From JBBQSU01 sp038234815 (lineage in GTDB: Bacteria > Planctomycetota > Phycisphaerae > Tepidisphaerales > Tepidisphaeraceae): a DNA stretch of 29,625 bases. The notes under the pieces are model-generated. The model was given only the letters and a program-made list of their open reading frames with translations, made no database searches and was not told the origin of the DNA. A program made the translations under genes and the position numbers. The first letter of the stretch is position 1; each line of letters opens with the position of its first letter. Shown here in pieces: positions 1 through 8,661 of this stretch. The stretch is taken from positions 1 through 29,625 of the forward strand of contig JBBQSU010000031.1 of NCBI GenBank assembly GCA_038234815.1, read 5' to 3'.

Positions 1-49
1 TTCATCTGGTTCGGGGGGCCGGGCAGGCGCCACCGCTGCTGTTTTGCGA

Positions 50-83
50 TTGGTGCGCTTTATGGCGCCAAAAACCGCACCAA
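50..83. repeat. Inverted repeat with inner palindrome
   Basis: The arms TTGGTGCG (50-57) and CGCACCAA (76-83) pair perfectly over 8 bp. The 18-base loop contains the palindrome TGGCGCCA. It lies just left of the AT-rich tract. It could be a terminator for a gene outside the window or an operator. No T-run follows directly. Confidence 0.35.
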
Positions 84-165
84 AATTCGACCACTTCGAA
101 AAAAAAATAATATTTTTTACAAATCTCTTATTCGCAGAGACTTAGGTGTATTTTACAGCACTCCA

Positions 166-197
166 AGTTGCGCGAAAAAGCGCCAATTCGCGCAACT
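166..197. repeat. Perfect 11-bp inverted repeat
   Basis: The arms AGTTGCGCGAA (166-176) and TTCGCGCAACT (187-197) are perfectly complementary around a 10-base loop. The repeat sits about 30 bp before the ATG at 226, between an AT-rich tract and a weak AGAGG ribosome-binding-like sequence. That position would suit an operator or a leader hairpin. No T-run follows on either strand, so a terminator is less likely. Confidence 0.5.
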
Positions 198-225
198 CTG
201 CACCGTAGGGTAGAGGATTATATTT

Positions 226-565
226 ATGACCAAGCATCAACTGATTGGCTCGACTACCGTGTTAGCCGCTCGTGCGGCGTGGGCGTGTCCTGGAGGTGGA
301 TCCGGGCGGCGGCGATCATCCGGCCTCGCGGGACTTACAGACAAGGAGAGGCAGAACGCGCCGGAGGTGAAGGAGATTTCTTTGGCGCTACATGAACCGT
401 TTGGCGACCCGGGACCTACAACCGAGAAGAGCCAGACCGCTCCATCGGTGACCGGGATTTCCGCGGCGATACACGAATCGTCGGGCGGAGCAGCAACTGC
501 GGTTGCGGGTTTGGGCCGAGGCAAAATATGGGACCCAAACTTCAACGTTCTTGAGCCTCGCCGGG
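226..565 (+). pseudogene. Possible decayed coding segment with an internal repeat
   Basis: An ATG at 226 is preceded by AGAGG. The frame stays open, but no family is recognisable. Codons 343-399 and 424-480 form a degenerate repeat 81 bases apart: 9 of 19 residues match (Q, A, P, V, I, S, A, H, E). Four of those nine identical residues (Ala, Pro, Ser, His) use different synonymous codons. That suggests past selection on protein in this frame. Third-position GC is lower than in neighbouring genes. The frame then runs into low-complexity Pro/Arg/Leu sequence and on antisense to the transporter, so the true end is lost or frameshifted. It could equally be non-coding. Confidence 0.25.
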
Positions 566-568
566 CAC

Positions 569-623
569 CATTGGAACCCCGGAGGGACCCGCTTGGGACC
601 TCTTTGGGACCCCCTTTGGACCC
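569..623. repeat. Degenerate 11-bp tandem repeat, five units
   Basis: Five adjacent 11-base units fit the pattern C-Y-T-T-G-G-G-A-C-C-C: 569-579, 580-590, 591-601, 602-612 and 613-623. A partial pyrimidine-rich sixth follows. Eleven is not a multiple of three, so the repeat does not preserve a reading frame. It is close to one DNA helical turn. The minus strand is rich in runs of G. Confidence 0.5.
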
Positions 624-1146
624 CCTTTTCTCGCAAGAACTCGTCCGAATAATGAAAATTTGCCCGAATTTCGAAGAATCCGGCCGCAGGACGCGCCTCT
701 TCATCATCGAATGTGTGTCCAAGGTGGCGAGAGTGTTCGGGCGCGGGCAGGTGAGAGGTTGGCCACGACGATACGGGAGGACTGCGGTATCGCGTGATGG
801 ACGAGTGGACAATTGCGAAATTCAAACGGGACGGAACTTCGGACGCGGCGGCTCTGAATTGATGAGCGGCGGTTGCCGATGCGTCGGTGACATAACCGGA
901 GCATCGATCCGAGCGGTCCATGGGGCAAGAGGACTCTGCAACGAAAGTGAGCGCAGGCTTGCGGACGACGTAGGGACAACGATCAAGCGCGGGACATCGC
1001 CGTCCCTTTGTTTGGAATTTCGATCCCAGCCAGACGAGCTGGATAGAAGACGAGTAACGGCCGAACACCGCCGCCTCTGGAAGCATGGCATTTATTCATC
1101 GCGCAATCTTGAAATCCTGGGACTGACCGACAACGCACCGGGCAAG

Positions 1147-2670
1147 TTAGTGTGCCGGCATGGCCGAACCGGGCACGGGCAGCAGCGGCCCGGTAAACCA
1201 GTGTGTTTGCAGACCCAGCAGCACGGTCGCGACCGCCATCGAGGCGATCGAGACGATCACGCCGATCTTGAACCACTCGCCGAACGAAATCGATCCGTGG
1301 CCGCGCTTTTCCAGCATTCCCACCGCGATAATATTGGCGGTCGATCCGATGATGGTCATGTTGCCCATGAACGTCCCGCCGAAAAGCATCATCCAGTAGA
1401 TCGCCTCGGGATACGGCTCGCCGGCGCTCAATCGCACGCTTTTAATCACGGGCATGAAGGTGGCGACCGCCAGCACGTTATCCAGGAACGCGCTGAGCCA
1501 GCCGGTCGCCCAGCCGATGATGTTAATCATCCAGAACGGGCTGTGGCCCGCACGCTTGAGCAGATTCTCGGCGATTACGGTCGTCACTTGCGTGTGTTCG
1601 AGCGTGCCGACGGACGCAAAGAGCATCATGAAGAAGGTCAGGGTCCACCAGTCCACCCGCCGTTCGACAAGCTCGCGGGCCTTTTCCCGCCGCAGCAGAA
1701 GAACGACGCTGCCCATAAACAGCGCCGCGCCGATCATCATCGTGCCTTCGTGCAGGCCCAGCAGTTTTTCGGTCAGGCCATGGGTGATCAGCAGCAGGAT
1801 GGTGGCACCAAATACAATCCAGCAAACCAGCCGGCTTTGATCGACATCCAGGCCCGAAATTTCGTTGCTGGCCCCGTCGGTCTGATAGTAGCCGTCGTCC
1901 AGGAGTTCTCCCGTCGCGCCCGATGCCTGCCGCGTGGTCTTGCTGGCGATGGCGGTCGAATGCTCTGCCTCGACGGCAGCGGCAAAGGCGTTGAACGAAT
2001 CGGCATACCACCAGCGGCAAATGCCATACACCACCACGTTTACCACCAGCGCGATTGGCGCGCTCCATCTCAAGAAATCTGCAAAGGAAAAGGGCGCGTT
2101 CAACGCGATCATCACGCCGATGGGGTTTCCGATTGCCGACATGCTGGAGCCGATATTGGTGGCGAACACCAGCATGATGACGAAGGGAGCGGGCTTCAAT
2201 TTGTACTTGCTGGTCAGGTGCAGCATCGTGCCGGTCATAAAGAGGATGCTCGTCACCTCGTCGACCAGCGCCGCCGACACGGTTGCCATAATCATCAGCA
2301 CCAGCAGCAACAGCCGCGGGCGTGGCCCGACGCGGGACACGATCCCTGCCACGATGTGTTCAAAGAATTGGTTTTCTTCGAGGAATCCGATGACCATGAA
2401 CATGCCAACCAGGAAGATGATGACCTTGAGATTGGCTGCTTCGGTGAAGCCGTCGACGGTGAGCAGGCCGAGTCCCAACAGCAAAGCAATGCCCCCGAAC
2501 GCAAATGCCAGGCGAAAATCACCGAAAAGGAGGGTGCCATAGATGAACATCGAGAAAATCGTGACGGACAGAATCTGCTGCAGATTGAAATTTACATCGG
2601 CCAGGCGCAACGCGAACATGGCCGCGACGGTGCCGGCCAGCAAACCGAAAAACTTAAGGGTTTTGTTCAT
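1147..2670 (-). CDS. Ion-transporter superfamily permease (SLC13/ArsB/NhaD type)
   Basis: This is a polytopic inner-membrane carrier of 507 aa, built almost entirely of hydrophobic segments. The ion-transporter superfamily moves Na+, H+, arsenite or dicarboxylates. The two-fold repeat typical of the superfamily shows as a first-half loop reading NIGSSMSAIGNP and a second-half loop reading GGTFMGNMTIIGSTAN. Both follow the Asn-Ile-Gly / Gly-Asn-x-Thr pattern that lines the substrate site. An Asp/Glu-rich cytoplasmic stretch lies between the halves. I chose the ATG at 2670 because the upstream part of the frame is Arg-rich and not membrane-like. The ribosome site (GAGAAG) is weak. The gene is divergent from pcm across about 220 bp. 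The substrate cannot be fixed from sequence; NhaD-like Na+/H+ exchange is one possibility. Confidence 0.8.
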   Translation of the reverse strand: MNKTLKFFGLLAGTVAAMFALRLADVNFNLQQILSVTIFSMFIYGTLLFGDFRLAFAFGGIALLLGLGLLTVDGFTEAANLKVIIFLVGMFMVIGFLEENQFFEHIVAGIVSRVGPRPRLLLLVLMIMATVSAALVDEVTSILFMTGTMLHLTSKYKLKPAPFVIMLVFATNIGSSMSAIGNPIGVMIALNAPFSFADFLRWSAPIALVVNVVVYGICRWWYADSFNAFAAAVEAEHSTAIASKTTRQASGATGELLDDGYYQTDGASNEISGLDVDQSRLVCWIVFGATILLLITHGLTEKLLGLHEGTMMIGAALFMGSVVLLLRREKARELVERRVDWWTLTFFMMLFASVGTLEHTQVTTVIAENLLKRAGHSPFWMINIIGWATGWLSAFLDNVLAVATFMPVIKSVRLSAGEPYPEAIYWMMLFGGTFMGNMTIIGSTANIIAVGMLEKRGHGSISFGEWFKIGVIVSIASMAVATVLLGLQTHWFTGPLLPVPGSAMPAH

Positions 2671-2890
2671 TTTTTGGATCGCTTCTCGCCGGCCGATGGA
2701 AGCGCAACAAAGAGTGGCTCCGATCGACCTTGCGGGCCGGGAGCGGGTTGGTTGCAAGCAATGTAGCCCGCGCCGGGGTGGTTGTCACGCACGGAAAACT
2801 GAATTTGTCCACTCGAACACGGCAGGATTATGTCTTGGCGGGACCTTGGCTGCTGGCTTGTCTGGGGCATTTCGGAAGAGGATCGATACA

Positions 2891-3553
2891 ATGGGGATGA
2901 TGAGCGAATTGGAATCGCCACAGGAGGAAATGATCCGCCAGCAGATCGTAGCCCGTGGGATTGAGAACCCGGCGGTGCTGGCGGCGCTACGCGCGGTACC
3001 GCGCGAGCTATTTTTTGAACGCGAGCAGCGGGTGGAGGCCTTCGCGGATCAGCCATCGCCGATCGGGCTGGGGCAGACGATCAGCCAGCCGTACATTGTG
3101 GCACTGATGACGGATCGATTGGAGGTCGGGCCGGGACATCGGGTGCTGGAAGTGGGCACTGGCAGCGGCTATCAAACCGCACTGCTGGCGCGGCTGGCGA
3201 GTCAGGTCTACACCATCGAACGCCACAAGCCGCTGCTGGACAAGGCTTGGGAGCGGTTGATGCGACTGGACTTGCGGAACGTGCGTTTCAAACATGGTGA
3301 CGGCTCGGTCGGATGGCCCGAAGCGGGGCCGTTTGATCGCGTGCTGATCTCGGCGGGCGCGCCGGCGCTTCCCGAGGCACTACTAAAAGAACATCTCGTC
3401 GATGGTGGGCTAGCGGTCCTGCCGGTCGGGCCGATGGACCGGCAAATTCTTGTGCGGGTGCGACGCAAAGGCAGCGGACTCGAATCAACCGACATCTGCC
3501 GCTGCCGGTTCGTTAAGCTCATCGGCAAATTTGCCTGGGCGGAGGAACAATGA
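2891..3553 (+). CDS. pcm: Protein-L-isoaspartate O-methyltransferase
   Basis: The enzyme methylates isoaspartyl residues in damaged proteins with S-adenosylmethionine, starting their repair in the cytoplasm. The 220-aa product has the family signature GQTISQPYIVALM followed by the SAM-binding loop LEVGTGSGYQT (from about residue 86). Its length matches the E. coli enzyme (208 aa). The ATG at 2891 has GGAAGAGG upstream. ATGs at 2897 and 2900 are nearby alternatives. The open frame extends further upstream, but that part is antisense to the divergent transporter gene and shows no homology. The gene is a single plus-strand gene facing the convergent esterase 53 bp away. Confidence 0.93.
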   Translation: MGMMSELESPQEEMIRQQIVARGIENPAVLAALRAVPRELFFEREQRVEAFADQPSPIGLGQTISQPYIVALMTDRLEVGPGHRVLEVGTGSGYQTALLARLASQVYTIERHKPLLDKAWERLMRLDLRNVRFKHGDGSVGWPEAGPFDRVLISAGAPALPEALLKEHLVDGGLAVLPVGPMDRQILVRVRRKGSGLESTDICRCRFVKLIGKFAWAEEQ

Positions 3554-3606
3554 AGTCGGTCTCCTCGACGATCTTGGATCGGTCTGCATATTCCATGCAC
3601 AGCTGT

Positions 3607-4557
3607 TCATGGCCGCAGCACGCTCATCAGCAATTTGAAGCGAGCTTCGCCGGATTCGTGAGGGATTTCGTGTTTATGGAAAGGATACATCTCCATGGAT
3701 TTTTCAGCGGTAATGTGATTATAAACCGCGAAGATGGTGCTGGGCGGACACACGTCATCCCAGAGGCTGTTGCTGACGACCGTTTGACAGCGAATCCATG
3801 GCGCGAGGTTCAGGTTGTCGCAGTAGCTCAGGGTCTTGAATGCGGTTTCGTAAAGCCCGGGAAACGCCCGGAGAAAATTGGTGATTTCGGGATATGGCCC
3901 GTTGCCAGTAATTTGAATTGCCCGGCGATAATCGCAAAGGAATGGGATGTCGGGCATGGCCAGAATGGGCCGATCCGACAACGCCGCCACGGCGAGGGTG
4001 ATACCACCGCCCTGACTGCCTCCGCCGATGGCCAGACGGGTGTCATCGACTTCTTCACGGTTGGCCAGAAGCTCCAAAGCGCGCACTGCATCGGCATAAA
4101 CGTAGCGATAGTAGTATTTTCGAGGATCACGAATTCCGCGGGTCATCCAGCCGCCCAACTGGCCTTCGGGTGTGATATTAGTGTCCTGCGATTGGCCGTT
4201 TTGCCCGCGACAATCCATGCTGAGAACTGCAATGCCCTGGGACGCAATCCCCAGCATATCGAGGGGGCGCGTCCCTCGTCCGCTATAGCCATGATAGAGG
4301 CACAAGCCGGGGAACTTTCCGCGTTCGGCAGGCCGAGCATACCACCCGGCAATACGCCCGCCTTCAAACCCGTCAAACCGGACGGCGAAGGCATCGACGG
4401 TCTTGGCACCGAGGTGATATGGAATTAACTCTGCATTCAGCGGCTGGTTCCGCGCTGACGACATGGTGCTTTCCCAGTACGATTCGAAATCGGCTTCGCG
4501 GTTCAGGGCGGGCTTATATTGCCGCATCTGTTCGAGCGGCATGTCAATCGACGGCAT
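3607..4557 (-). CDS. Carbohydrate esterase family 7 acetyl esterase
   Basis: CE7 enzymes (acetyl xylan esterase / cephalosporin-C deacetylase) remove acetyl groups from xylo-oligosaccharides and related substrates, usually in the cytoplasm. The product is 316 aa, the usual family length. The alpha/beta-hydrolase nucleophile sits in GGGSQGG with Ser181. The CE7-specific RGQ motif is present (RGQNGQS). The other triad members are Asp267 (in WDDVCPPST) and His296 (in HKHE). These positions are close to those of characterised Bacillus CE7 enzymes. The start at 4557 is fixed by AAGGAG (4564-4569) six bases upstream. No signal peptide is visible. It lies 71 bp downstream of the dehydrogenase gene on the same strand and may be co-transcribed with it. 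Confidence 0.88.
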   Translation of the reverse strand: MPSIDMPLEQMRQYKPALNREADFESYWESTMSSARNQPLNAELIPYHLGAKTVDAFAVRFDGFEGGRIAGWYARPAERGKFPGLCLYHGYSGRGTRPLDMLGIASQGIAVLSMDCRGQNGQSQDTNITPEGQLGGWMTRGIRDPRKYYYRYVYADAVRALELLANREEVDDTRLAIGGGSQGGGITLAVAALSDRPILAMPDIPFLCDYRRAIQITGNGPYPEITNFLRAFPGLYETAFKTLSYCDNLNLAPWIRCQTVVSNSLWDDVCPPSTIFAVYNHITAEKSMEMYPFHKHEIPHESGEARFKLLMSVLRP

Positions 4558-4628
4558 GGTAGTCTCCTTCGGTGGTCTGTGAATATCGTCAACGGCTAAA
4601 CGCTCGAACGTACGCGCGTCGCGAAGAA

Positions 4629-5591
4629 TTATCCTTTGATCGGGACCGGGTAACGCGGTTTCTTTCCTTCCAGTACGGCGACACAATCCCGCACGACCCA
4701 GCTCATGTTTTCCAACGCGGTGTTGGTGCGAGCGGCCAGGTGGGGTGTGAGGAGCACGCGGTCCAGCCCGAGGAGTGGGAAATCGGCCGGCGGCGGCTCG
4801 GGAGCAAAAACGTCGATCGCGCAGCCGTAAAGCTTTTGCGATCGGATCGCCTCGGCCAGCGCCCTGGCATCCAGCACTTCGCCGCGACTTGTGTTGATTA
4901 AAATGGAGGTGGGCTTGAGCATGGCCAGTTGTTCGGCACCGACAAGATTTTCGTTGCCGGCGCGCATGTCAACATGAATGCTGAGTATGTCGGCGGACCG
5001 ATAGAGCGTGATTTTGTCGACGGGTTCGGCTGGAAAATCCATACCCGCCGATACGTCAAGCAGGTCGTTGTAGATCACCCGCATGCCGTAGCCGTTGGCG
5101 GCGATGTGGCCCACTCGACGGCCCACCCGGCCCATGCCCAGGATGCCAATCGTCAGTTCGTTCAATTGCCGTCCCCGCACGGTCTCGCGAATGCGCTTGA
5201 ACTCCTTCGGCTCGTAGGCCTGATCCTTGAAGAAATTCCAGGGCCGCAATAATTGCAGGATATAGCCGAAGACAAAATCGCCCACGGCCAGCGTGTTGGC
5301 GTCCGGTGTGAAGACCACTTCAATCCCGCGAGCACGGCAGGCTTTGACATCGATGTTGTCTACGCCGACTCCTCCGCGCGCGATTACCTTTAGCTTGGGA
5401 GCCTTGTGCAGAAAAGCTTCGTTCACTCTTGTGTAAGTCCGAATCACCAAACCTTCTGCGCCGGCGAGGTGTTCATCAAACTTCGGATCGGTATGGCTGA
5501 TTTCCACCACCCTTACCTGCTCTTTCAGCCACGCGAGCGGTTTCGGATCGGAGCCTTCAGTGACCAGGACCAGCGCATCTTTAATACCCAT
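4629..5591 (-). CDS. D-2-hydroxyacid dehydrogenase (phosphoglycerate dehydrogenase-like)
   Basis: This is an NAD-dependent oxidoreductase of the D-isomer 2-hydroxyacid family, 320 aa. Visible are the substrate-domain motif GVGVDNID, the Rossmann loop GMGRVG, and the catalytic set Arg236 (NTSRGE), Glu265 (APEPP) and His284 (TPHLA). It resembles the catalytic part of 3-phosphoglycerate dehydrogenase, the first step of serine synthesis, but has no C-terminal ACT or ASB regulatory domain. The substrate therefore remains open; hydroxypyruvate/glycerate or another 2-keto acid is possible. The start codon at 5591 has little Shine-Dalgarno signal. The CE7 esterase follows on the same strand. Confidence 0.85.
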   Translation of the reverse strand: MGIKDALVLVTEGSDPKPLAWLKEQVRVVEISHTDPKFDEHLAGAEGLVIRTYTRVNEAFLHKAPKLKVIARGGVGVDNIDVKACRARGIEVVFTPDANTLAVGDFVFGYILQLLRPWNFFKDQAYEPKEFKRIRETVRGRQLNELTIGILGMGRVGRRVGHIAANGYGMRVIYNDLLDVSAGMDFPAEPVDKITLYRSADILSIHVDMRAGNENLVGAEQLAMLKPTSILINTSRGEVLDARALAEAIRSQKLYGCAIDVFAPEPPPADFPLLGLDRVLLTPHLAARTNTALENMSWVVRDCVAVLEGKKPRYPVPIKG

Positions 5592-5703
5592 AGGTCGCGT
5601 GATTCTAAAGCCACAAGCGAATCGATGCCAATGGAGGAAGGTCGGTGCAGCATCACAGGGGACCGACCGTTAGCTGATTGCCCGGTTACGCAGTACGGGT
5701 GGC

Positions 5704-7044
5704 TTAGGATTTGGCGGGGCGTGTGGCCCTGCGGAGGAGTAGACTGCCGAGAATACCCGACAGGAGTGACGCTGCGAGGATGCCGATCTTTGCGTCCATG
5801 CGGAACACCTCGTTGGACGGGTAAGCGAGGTTGGTGACGAATAGCGACATCGTGAAGCCGATTCCACACAGAACCGCGACTCCAAAAAGGTGCGACCAGC
5901 TCGATCCGTTCGGCATTTTGCCCAGGCCAGACCGAAGCATCAGCCACGTGGCTGCGAGCACACCGACAGGCTTTCCAATCAACAGGCCGAGCAGAATGCC
6001 CCATGTGATATGGCTGCGAAAGCCCGCGTCGTCTCCGCCGGTGAACGTTACGCCGGCGTTGGCCAGGGCGAATAGCGGCATGACCAGAAAGTTGACTGGC
6101 TTCAGAATCGCATGTTCGACCCGGGCCAGGGGGGTTTGCACGCCCTGCAACATTTCTTCCATGGCATGAAGCAGGTGCCCCTGGTCCTTGGTGATTTTAT
6201 TCGGTTCGTCGCGGGTTTCACGCTCGAAGCGATCGAGTAGTCCCCGGACCTGTTTGGCACAGGTTTGCTCCTCGATCTCTCGGCTGGCCGGGATGGTGAA
6301 CGCGAGCATGACCCCGGCGATTGTCGAGTGGAGGCCGCTAAAATATGTGGCGAGCCAAAGCCCAACGCCGAGCAGCAGGTAAGGCCAGAGCCCGTGAACG
6401 CCCAGCAGGTTGATGACGATAAGCGCGATGAGGAAGCCGACGGCGACGATCATCGCGATAGTGGAAAGTTGATGCGTATAAAACAGCGCGATGACCAGCA
6501 CGGCGCCGAGGTCATCCACAATGGCAATGGCCAGGAGGAACACACGGACGGACATGGGCACGGCGCGGCCAACAAGCGTGAGAACGCCGACGGCAAACGC
6601 GATGTCGGTCGCCATGGGAATACCCCAGCCGTGCGAACGGTCTCCACTGAAATTAAGGGCCAGGAAGATGCCGGCGGGGACAACCATGCCCCCGAGCGCA
6701 GCCGCAGCAGGAATGGCCGCCCGGCTCAGCGTGGCCAGTTCCCCCAGAAGAAGTTCGCGTTTGATTTCGAGTCCCACGAGGAGGAAGAACACCGCCATCA
6801 GTCCGTCGCTAATCCAGTGCTCGAGCGACATCTTTAGCCCGATGGAATCTGACCCAACACCAACCTTTGTGTGCCAGAACGCCGCGTAACTGGCGGCCCA
6901 AGGGGAGTTGGCCCATATCAGCGCCAAAACTGCGGAGATCATGAGCACCAGGCCGCCGGCGCTTTCAGCCGACAAAAACGCATGGATGGGCTGAAGCATC
7001 GGAGCCAGCCGCGACGGACGAACGTTTGGAACAGGATGGTTCAT
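5704..7044 (-). CDS. nhaA: Na+/H+ antiporter NhaA
   Basis: NhaA exports Na+ in exchange for 2 H+ at the inner membrane, for salt and pH homeostasis. The 446-aa product carries the hallmark motifs: TDIAFAVGVL with Asp147 (equivalent to E. coli Asp133) and the ion-binding pair Asp177-Asp178 in AIVDDLGAV (equivalent to Asp163-Asp164). A charged hydrophilic stretch of about 60 residues after AFTIPASREIEEQ makes it longer than the 388-aa E. coli protein. Longer variants of this kind are common outside enterobacteria. I chose the ATG at 7044, which starts at MNHPVPN; an in-frame ATG 11 codons upstream is possible, and neither has a clear ribosome site. It is the second cation carrier in the window. 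Confidence 0.92.
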   Translation of the reverse strand: MNHPVPNVRPSRLAPMLQPIHAFLSAESAGGLVLMISAVLALIWANSPWAASYAAFWHTKVGVGSDSIGLKMSLEHWISDGLMAVFFLLVGLEIKRELLLGELATLSRAAIPAAAALGGMVVPAGIFLALNFSGDRSHGWGIPMATDIAFAVGVLTLVGRAVPMSVRVFLLAIAIVDDLGAVLVIALFYTHQLSTIAMIVAVGFLIALIVINLLGVHGLWPYLLLGVGLWLATYFSGLHSTIAGVMLAFTIPASREIEEQTCAKQVRGLLDRFERETRDEPNKITKDQGHLLHAMEEMLQGVQTPLARVEHAILKPVNFLVMPLFALANAGVTFTGGDDAGFRSHITWGILLGLLIGKPVGVLAATWLMLRSGLGKMPNGSSWSHLFGVAVLCGIGFTMSLFVTNLAYPSNEVFRMDAKIGILAASLLSGILGSLLLRRATRPAKS

Positions 7045-7140
7045 GGATCGCAATGTTATATTCAGACAGTCGCGCATCAGGCGATGCCGCTGCGTCGAAT
7101 TCGCGAATTCCTTACGCACCCGTCGTGCCGGGCAACGAAG

Positions 7141-7166
7141 CAGCCCGGCCAGAACTGACCGGGCTG
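7141..7166 (-). terminator. Possible terminator of the coiled-coil gene
   Basis: CAGCCCGG (7141-7148) and CCGGGCTG (7159-7166) form a perfect 8-bp GC-rich stem with a 10-base loop, 38 bp past the minus-strand stop at 7204. The following minus-strand bases (CTTCGTTG) are only weakly T-rich, so the call is tentative. It separates this gene from nhaA. Confidence 0.4.
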
Positions 7167-7203
7167 GATCGTATTACAGAAACCGCAGGACATTGCCAGT
7201 GAC

Positions 7204-8661
7204 TTATCTGCGGGCTTGATCGTAATACCCGACGTAATACAGGAACCGGTTTTGGTTCATCACCGGGATATGCAGGTCGCGGGCCTTCTGGCGAAGGTCG
7301 TTGTAAGTTTCAAGCGCGGCTTGGGCGTCGTCACGGATTTTCAACTTGTTCGGGTCATTGAGTTCTTCGGCCGAAAAGCTTGGCACCGCCGGTTCCTTGC
7401 CCAGCACAACAAAATCAGTGTCAATCGTGATTTGATCGACGAGACGCCCGCCCCATTGAGTGATGAGCCGCTTAATGACCTCGGCGTCGGCGGGGTTAGC
7501 GCGACCGGTCTGGTTGAGATCGAAATTGCCATGAACCACGAACTGATACCTGGTGTTCTTGTCGTAGACAAGATTAACAAGGAGGTCGCCTTCACTGAAG
7601 ACGGTGCCGGGGGTTACTTTAAGCACGCGGCACTCGCTGCTGGTCGACCCCACGCGAATGACTTCGACGCTGCCCTTGCCGACAGGCATGTTCTCTTCGC
7701 TGATGCCGTCGCCCATCGCCGGGACGCCTTCGCCTTTGTCATAAACCTGGAAGGTCAGACCCGGGCTGACCTGGTCGCCGGCACCGAGGTTGATATAGAC
7801 GATGCCATTGCCAGCGATGCGAACGACGTTGCCATCGACCGCGCGGATGATGGGGCCGGAGACTTCCTGACGCGAACTGGCCCGCTGGGCGATCATCTTC
7901 TCGATCTGCTTCTTCAGGTCGTCCACTTCCCGCTGCTTGCCGGCAACGAGTTGTGTCGTCTTCGTGATTTCGTCTGCGGACTTATCACGCTCGGACTTGC
8001 GGGCCGCTTCGATCTCATCGATTTGCGATTGCTTTTTGGTCCGATCGGACTGGGCGTCGTTGAGTGTGTTTCCCGCCTGCACGCGGACTTCTTCTGTGGT
8101 CTTGACGGCCGAATCCACCTGGCCCTGCGCTCGGGCGATGGCGTCAGTGGCCGATTTCTTAGCCACTTCAACTTGCTTTTTCAGATCTGAAATTTCACCT
8201 TCGCGAGCCGTAATGGCGTTCGCAAGGTTGCCGATGGCCGCAGTGAGGGTATCGGTCGGCTGCACGATAGGGGGCTGAATTCCCTTGAGGGTATTGGCAG
8301 CGTTATTGAGCGCCGTGCTGGCTGCCCCAGTTGACTGCGAAGAATCCCCCGGGGCGATGAGACGGGCCACGGCGTCGCGCTGCGCCAGTGCCACGTTGAT
8401 GGCTTTAAGGCCCTTGCCCTGAAACGCCGGGTCGTCCTTGGCGGCCACTCTCAGCTTGTCCACCTCCGAGTTTTGCAGATCGGTGACGCTGATGATCTCG
8501 GCATAGCGCTTATTCGTGTTGACGAGATTTTCGTCGGTCTTCTGCATCTCCACTCGGAAGTAGATCGCGAAGATGAGCGATGTCACGAACAGGATGACGA
8601 AAATGACCAGCGCGGTAATAAGCCCGGCCCGGGAACCTTGAGGGGATTGAACAGTGGCCAT
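7204..8661 (-). CDS. Membrane-anchored coiled-coil protein with BRCT-like C-terminal segment
   Basis: The function is unknown. The 485-aa product has one transmembrane helix (about residues 12-35) and a linker. A long, charged and alanine-rich coiled coil follows (about 140-270), rich in Lys/Glu/Gln heptads. A beta-rich middle follows, rich in Gly and Val (GNVVRIAGNGIVYINLGAG). From about residue 379 the segment running from NFDLNQTG to VVLGKEP resembles a BRCT fold; the latter is a typical BRCT strand motif. Topology is probably N-in with the bulk in the periplasm, or the reverse if the helix is not a signal anchor. The ATG at 8661 is favoured by GGAG 10 bases upstream over a TTG five codons earlier. 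It is flanked by intergenic gaps and is probably monocistronic. Similar proteins seem typical of planctomycetes, but I cannot name a family. Confidence 0.75.
   Translation of the reverse strand: MATVQSPQGSRAGLITALVIFVILFVTSLIFAIYFRVEMQKTDENLVNTNKRYAEIISVTDLQNSEVDKLRVAAKDDPAFQGKGLKAINVALAQRDAVARLIAPGDSSQSTGAASTALNNAANTLKGIQPPIVQPTDTLTAAIGNLANAITAREGEISDLKKQVEVAKKSATDAIARAQGQVDSAVKTTEEVRVQAGNTLNDAQSDRTKKQSQIDEIEAARKSERDKSADEITKTTQLVAGKQREVDDLKKQIEKMIAQRASSRQEVSGPIIRAVDGNVVRIAGNGIVYINLGAGDQVSPGLTFQVYDKGEGVPAMGDGISEENMPVGKGSVEVIRVGSTSSECRVLKVTPGTVFSEGDLLVNLVYDKNTRYQFVVHGNFDLNQTGRANPADAEVIKRLITQWGGRLVDQITIDTDFVVLGKEPAVPSFSAEELNDPNKLKIRDDAQAALETYNDLRQKARDLHIPVMNQNRFLYYVGYYDQARR

Larger units (their letters stand above)
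1..1146. other. Unassigned 1.1-kb region without a recognisable intact gene
   Basis: I recognise no protein family in any frame here. A long plus-strand open frame starts at 226 but runs on antisense through the whole transporter gene to 2766, so it cannot be one intact gene. Several overlapping minus-strand open frames are also unrecognisable. The stretch holds two inverted repeats (50-83 and 166-197), an AT-rich tract (about 98-126) and an 11-bp degenerate tandem repeat (569-623). It may be a decayed gene, a regulatory region or the edge of an element that continues to the left of the window. Confidence 0.5.

Noticed and set aside
226..2766. Plus-strand open frame of 846 codons
   Set aside because: Its larger part is antisense to the transporter gene, whose protein is clearly recognisable and membrane-patterned. 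The long open frame is a by-product of GC-rich coding sequence on the other strand.
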